Below are positions 6,958 through 9,278 of a stretch of DNA of 9,278 bases, piece after piece. Made by a program: the position numbers and the translations under genes. Below the pieces are notes generated by a model. That model had not been told where the DNA came from and searched no databases. It worked only from the letters and a program-made list of their open reading frames with translations. This DNA comes from Chloroflexia bacterium (GTDB taxonomy: Bacteria > Chloroflexota > Chloroflexia > Thermomicrobiales > JALYUS01): NCBI GenBank assembly GCA_025924435.1, contig JAICIL010000175.1, positions 1 to 9,278 of the forward strand, read 5' to 3'. Numbering within the stretch: the stretch's first letter is position 1; each line of letters begins with the position of its first letter.

Positions 6958-7557
6958 CTAAAATCCCGTCTTCGCTAACGCCCGCCGCAGCTTCTGCAAG
7001 CAGCGCGCGCGCGTCGGGCCGATGCTGCCGACGGTCGTCCCCAGCATCGCCGCAATCCGCTCGTAGGGCGGGGGTTCGGGCTGGTAAAACAGCAGGGTCA
7101 CGAGCGTGCGGCAGGGTTCGGCCAATGCCACGACCGCCGTATGCACGTCGTGCTGCTCCTCCATGCGAAGGAGGACCTCGTCCGGCAGCGGCAGATCATC
7201 GGGGATCGTGTTTTGCTGCTCCTCATCGTCGAGCGACGCCTGCGAGGAGATGGCGGCGCGCTGGCCGCGACTGATACGCCACGCCTCGCGCCGGGCCGTC
7301 GTCGCCAGCCACGCGCCGATGCGTTCGGGTTGCTCGATGCGATGGATATGCTCGACCAGCGTCGCGAAGACGTGCTGAAAAACATCGGCGGCGAGTTCTT
7401 CACCGAGACCGGCGCGGCGGGGGATGCTATAGATCAACCGCTGATAGCGCGCGACGAGCGCCTCCCAGGCGGCCGCCTCGCCGCGCCGGCACGCGATGAC
7501 GAGCGCCTCGTCGGTCCGCTGCGACGGTGGTATGAACGTGCTTGCGATTACTTGCAC
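6958..7557 (-). CDS. ECF-type RNA polymerase sigma factor
   Basis: 199 residues from the chosen start. Region 2 covers about residues 16-95 (TDEALVIACRRGEAAAWEALVARYQRL, the DVFQHVFATL polymerase-binding helix, then IGAWLATTARREAWR, which contacts the -10). Region 4 covers about 139-195 with a helix-turn-helix (PPYERIAAMLGTTVGSIGPTRARCLQKLRR) that reads the -35. There is no region 1 or 3, as in ECF factors. It heads an operon with a zf-HC2 anti-sigma protein and a TPR-CHAT protease, so it is probably held inactive by the former. The start is uncertain: GTG at 7557 has GGGAGG (7569-7574) 11 nt upstream, slightly far; an upstream in-frame TTG at 7659 adds 34 residues that do not look conserved and lacks a ribosome binding site. 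The target promoters are unknown. Confidence 0.92.
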   Translation of the reverse strand: MQVIASTFIPPSQRTDEALVIACRRGEAAAWEALVARYQRLIYSIPRRAGLGEELAADVFQHVFATLVEHIHRIEQPERIGAWLATTARREAWRISRGQRAAISSQASLDDEEQQNTIPDDLPLPDEVLLRMEEQHDVHTAVVALAEPCRTLVTLLFYQPEPPPYERIAAMLGTTVGSIGPTRARCLQKLRRALAKTGF

Positions 7558-7681
7558 GAGATATCCGACCTCCCGTGAGATTCCTGTGACGGTTCGCGCA
7601 TACGGGAGATACCGCGCATGCCCATGCTCGACGTATCCGTGCGGAGGGATCGCGTGCAATCAGGATCGCCGCATACCTCTA

Positions 7682-7697
7682 CCTACGCTCGCGTAGG
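7682..7697. repeat. Palindrome CCTACG-CTCG-CGTAGG in the sigma leader
   Basis: Two perfect 6-bp arms around 4 nt, about 70 nt downstream of the predicted sigma-operon start of transcription. The octamer CCTACGCT (7682-7689) occurs again at 7764-7771, over the -10 element. This suggests an operator pair or a leader hairpin. Confidence 0.45.
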
Positions 7698-7766
7698 CTC
7701 CTTGGATTGCTCCGGCATAGCCTCCCGCGCGATGCGCGTCGGGCGGTTGGTAGCGCGAGCGTGCCT

Positions 7767-7795
7767 ACGCTAGCAGCCGCAATTGTCCCTGTCAA
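7767..7795 (-). promoter_or_regulatory. Promoter of the sigma / anti-sigma / CHAT operon
   Basis: On the minus strand, a perfect -35 TTGACA (7790-7795) is followed by 17 nt and TAGCGT (7767-7772) as the -10 (TAnnnT). Spacing is ideal for the housekeeping sigma factor. Transcription would start near 7760, giving a leader of about 200 nt before the sigma GTG. The -10 lies inside an inverted repeat TAGCG (7751-7755) / CGCTA (7768-7772), so a repressor could cover it. Confidence 0.6.
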
Positions 7796-8022
7796 TCCGA
7801 TGGCGTGGACGCTCCCGCTCTCGCCCCGCCCATGGTTTCCCAGGTGCGTGCCTGCGCCATCTTTCGGTATCCACGGCGATCGGTAACGACCGGGAGCAGT
7901 GGCCCGGCAGGAGGGTGCCGGACTTCCGCTGTGAAGAAATACCTATCGCCGTCGCCGATCATGGACGCCGACGGGTGCGAAAGAAGGGAAGTTCTCCCGA
8001 TGTGTGCCCCGGCTTCCCCCCC
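7796..8022. other. Gene-free stretch upstream of the DUF4352-like gene
   Basis: About 230 bp. Open frames exist on both strands, but their translations are low-complexity, rich in Pro/Arg/Ser, and lack ribosome binding sites, so I call no gene. It holds copy 2 of the 13-mer (7933-7945) and a 4-bp GGGA/TCCC hairpin (7986-7998). Confidence 0.5.
7933..7945 (+). repeat. 13-mer GAAGAAATACCTA, copy 2
   Basis: Identical to 1731-1743, in the same orientation relative to the downstream gene, 90 nt before a TACACT element (98 nt before TACCCT in copy 1). Confidence 0.4.
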
Positions 8023-8028
8023 TACACT
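7997..8028 (+). promoter_or_regulatory. Candidate promoter of the DUF4352-like gene
   Basis: CCGATG (7997-8002), 20 nt, then TACACT (8023-8028), the same layout as before the subtilase. Just after both -10 candidates comes a similar segment (CAGCATGCGGAG here, CAGGGCATGGAGGGAG there). There is no consensus -35. If used, it gives a leader of about 280 nt. Confidence 0.3.
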
Positions 8029-8031
8029 ACT

Positions 8032-8102
8032 CCCAGCATGCGGAGACCATGCGGAGGACCAGCACACGTCCCCGCCGATGCTCGATCGGCACACATGCTG
8101 GG
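8032..8102 (+). ncRNA. Possible structured leader RNA with a three-way junction
   Basis: P1: CCCAGCATG (8032-8040) with CATGCTGGG (8094-8102), 9 perfect pairs. Inside it, P2: GG-A-GGAC (8053-8059) with GTCCCC (8068-8073), 6 pairs and one bulged A. P3: GCCGAT (8074-8079) with ATCGGC (8085-8090) around a 5-nt loop, directly abutting P2. This architecture recalls riboswitches, but I match no known class. A start of transcription near 8035 would clip P1 by a few bases, which weakens the idea. Confidence 0.35.
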
Positions 8103-8103
8103 G

Positions 8104-8119
8104 CCTCTAGCAAGAGAGG
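8104..8119 (+). repeat. Small hairpin CCTCT / AGAGG
   Basis: A 5-bp stem (8104-8108 with 8115-8119) with a 6-nt loop, directly after the three-way element. No T-run follows, so it is not a standard terminator. Confidence 0.3.
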
Positions 8120-8137
8120 AGGGATGGGGAGGAAACG

Positions 8138-8206
8138 GGTTCGGCCGGCGAGTGGGGATTCGACGGCTGCGGTTTCGCCGGTGTGCCCCGAGACGGGGCC
8201 GGCGAG
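8138..8206 (+). repeat. Repeat and alternative-pairing region in the leader
   Basis: GGCCGGCGAG occurs at 8143-8152 and 8197-8206. CGCCGG (8176-8181) can pair with CCGGCG in either copy (8145-8150 or 8199-8204), so the two folds exclude each other. The downstream fold also contains the strong hairpin GCCCCG (8185-8190) / CGGGGC (8194-8199). GGTTCGGCC at 8138-8146 recurs at 8252-8260. No known RNA family is recognised. Confidence 0.35.
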
Positions 8207-8314
8207 GCATCCGACACATGGGACCGATGAACAACGAAAGATGGCTGGGGTGGTTCGGCCAAGTCGCCAAAACAGAGCGAGCCACACCGGCCGGGAGTAC
8301 AGGAGGTGGAATCT

Positions 8315-9052
8315 TTGCGCCCTTATTCTTTTCCATTGCCGATACCGGGCAATCCCGCACGAAAAAGCGATACCGCCCGCACGGGGGCGCCGCAGCCGAC
8401 CGCTCGCGCCGCCGTGCGCGGGCGTGCCGGGCGCTCTGGTGGGAAACGGGGCGCCGATGCACGAAGCACCAGGCCGATCCTCATCCTGCTCGCCTGCGTC
8501 GTCGGGCTGGCCGCCATCGGCGGCTATCTGGCGATTAACGCGTTCACGCAGAGCGCAACGGGCTGGGGTGCGGCGTCATCGCCGTCAAATACATTCGCCG
8601 TTAACCAGGCGATCCCAACCTCCTTCGGCTCCGTTACCGTCGCGCATGTGGAGCAGATTGACGGATTGACCGACGAACAGATGGGCAGCATGTCCCAGGG
8701 CATGGGCATCGGCAGCCTCGTGCCGCCGGACAAGGTCCAGATCGAAGTCTCGGTCACGCTAACGAACCGGCTCGATTATCCGGTGCCCTATGCGCCGGAT
8801 GCGTTCGCCTTGCTGACAAGCAAGAGCAACGAGCCGCTCAGCGACGACTGGACGAGCATCCAGCCCGGTCTCCTGCAACCCAAGTCGAGCCTTGAGGCCA
8901 CGTTCCGCTTCATCACCGCGCGCGATGCGTCGCAACTGTGGCTCGGCTTCCGCGAGGATGCGAGCGACAAACCGGTCCGCGTTAATCTCGGCCAGACCGA
9001 TCAAGCGCCACCGGATGTGTTGCAGCCCTCGAACGGTCACAACCACCCCTAG
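8315..9052 (+). CDS. Membrane-anchored DUF4352-like protein
   Basis: 245 residues from the chosen TTG. Residues 1-53 are polar and strongly basic (many R/K), followed by one transmembrane helix (about 54-76, PILILLACVVGLAAIGGYL), so the C-terminal domain should lie outside the cell. Residues about 93-227 look like a DUF4352-type beta-sandwich: FGSVTVAHVEQID, VQIEVSVTLTNRLDYPVPYAPDAFALL, then QPKSSLEATFRFITARDASQLWLGF, close in style to the family's 'tolerated strand - pivot - strand' pattern. A methionine-rich loop (QMGSMSQGMGIG, about 122-133) could bind a metal, which is speculation. The TTG at 8315 sits 8 nt after AGGAGG (8301-8306); an in-frame GTG at 8306 overlaps that site and is less likely. 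The next gene begins 49 bp later, probably in the same operon. Function unknown. Confidence 0.75.
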   Translation: MRPYSFPLPIPGNPARKSDTARTGAPQPTARAAVRGRAGRSGGKRGADARSTRPILILLACVVGLAAIGGYLAINAFTQSATGWGAASSPSNTFAVNQAIPTSFGSVTVAHVEQIDGLTDEQMGSMSQGMGIGSLVPPDKVQIEVSVTLTNRLDYPVPYAPDAFALLTSKSNEPLSDDWTSIQPGLLQPKSSLEATFRFITARDASQLWLGFREDASDKPVRVNLGQTDQAPPDVLQPSNGHNHP

Positions 9053-9058
9053 CAGGGG
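9046..9058 (+). repeat. Hairpin over the stop codon (CCCCT-AGC-AGGGG)
   Basis: A 5-bp stem (9046-9050 with 9054-9058) contains the TAG of the DUF4352-like gene. A T-rich stretch (9070-9083) starts 11 nt later, too far for a classic terminator. It may partly attenuate the downstream gene. Confidence 0.3.
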
Positions 9059-9101
9059 CCTGATCAACGGTTTCGTTTATTTTCCGCGGAGGTTCTCAGA
9101 C

Positions 9102-9278
9102 ATGAACGTCGAACACGCTCGTTTCCGTCGGCGGTCGCGCCGGGTGCGGTGGCTGCTGGCCCACCCCCCCGCCGGCCTCCTCCCCTTCTCCCTCGCCCTC
9201 GCCGGCGGCGGCGCCCTCTGGCTCCAGCTGCTGCACGGCGTCCAGGGCGTCCACGAGCGGGGCGCGGCGCCCGCCGCC
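9102..9278 (+). CDS. Membrane protein, N-terminal part (continues past window end)
   Basis: 59 codons are visible, open to the end of the window. GGAGG (9088-9092) lies 9 nt before the ATG. The start is very basic (RFRRRSRRVR, residues 7-16), followed by one likely membrane helix (about 24-46, AGLLPFSLALAGGGALWLQLLHG), suggesting an inner-membrane protein with its N-terminus inside. Codon use turns strongly to C-ending codons (CTC, GCC, GGC), unlike the GCG/CGC preference of its neighbours. It follows the DUF4352-like gene by 49 bp. I do not recognise the family; a multi-pass protein or a membrane-tethered enzyme such as a multicopper oxidase are guesses only. Confidence 0.7.
   Translation, partial: MNVEHARFRRRSRRVRWLLAHPPAGLLPFSLALAGGGALWLQLLHGVQGVHERGAAPAA

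Noticed and set aside
8154..8166. GGGGATTCGACGG resembles the 5' end of tmRNA
   Set aside because: No tRNA-like 3' half (no T-arm, no CCA end) and no tag-coding region within range.
8247..8260. GGGGTGGTTCGGCC resembles a T-box sequence
   Set aside because: It differs from the conserved core, lacks a specifier stem or terminator/antiterminator pair, and the gene downstream is not related to tRNA charging or amino acids.
7783..8538. Open frames of 100-250 codons in the gap before the DUF4352-like gene
   Set aside because: Translations are low-complexity, rich in Arg/Pro/Ser, no ribosome binding sites, and they run into the frame of the real gene.

Overview
The window comes from a GC-rich bacterium. 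The gene families (a phytochrome-type kinase/response-regulator pair, an ECF sigma factor next to a TPR-CHAT protein, a subtilase with a fervidolysin-like propeptide) and the codon bias towards GCG/CGC/ATC suggest Chloroflexota, perhaps Thermomicrobia-like. This is an inference from protein style; no rRNA or other marker gene is present.

Layout, left to right. (1) Positions 1-1632, + strand: the end of a histidine kinase, a single-domain Rcp1/CheY-like response regulator and a REC-PAS-HisKA_3 protein, with overlapping stops and starts (one operon). The last protein stops where the ATPase domain should begin. Two hairpins close the operon. (2) Positions 1633-1954: a gene-free stretch holding a promoter candidate, an 8-bp inverted repeat and a strong nested hairpin just before the ribosome binding site of a secreted subtilisin-like protease (1955-3238). 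(3) A 13-bp stem-loop at about 3290-3321 separates this gene from a convergent minus-strand operon. (4) Positions 3367-7557, minus strand, transcribed right to left: an ECF sigma factor, a soluble zinc-binding (HxxxCxxC) anti-sigma protein with a C-terminal beta domain, and a 945-residue TPR-CHAT caspase-like protease whose ATG directly follows the anti-sigma stop codon. A good -35/-10 promoter lies at 7767-7795. (5) Positions 7796-8314: a long gene-free stretch with several hairpins, read here as the leader of (6) an anchored DUF4352-like protein (8315-9052) and the start of a membrane protein running off the window (9102 onward).

The most interesting unit is the sigma / anti-sigma / TPR-CHAT operon. 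CHAT proteases act by cutting partner proteins, and in type III-E CRISPR a TPR-CHAT protease cuts a protein that restrains an ECF sigma factor. Here the sigma factor, its presumed inhibitor and the protease are encoded together without CRISPR, which suggests a compact protease-to-transcription switch. Function is inferred; only the domains and gene order are seen. A second point is a set of similarities between the regions upstream of the subtilase and of the DUF4352-like gene (a shared 13-mer and a shared promoter-like spacing), which hints at common control.
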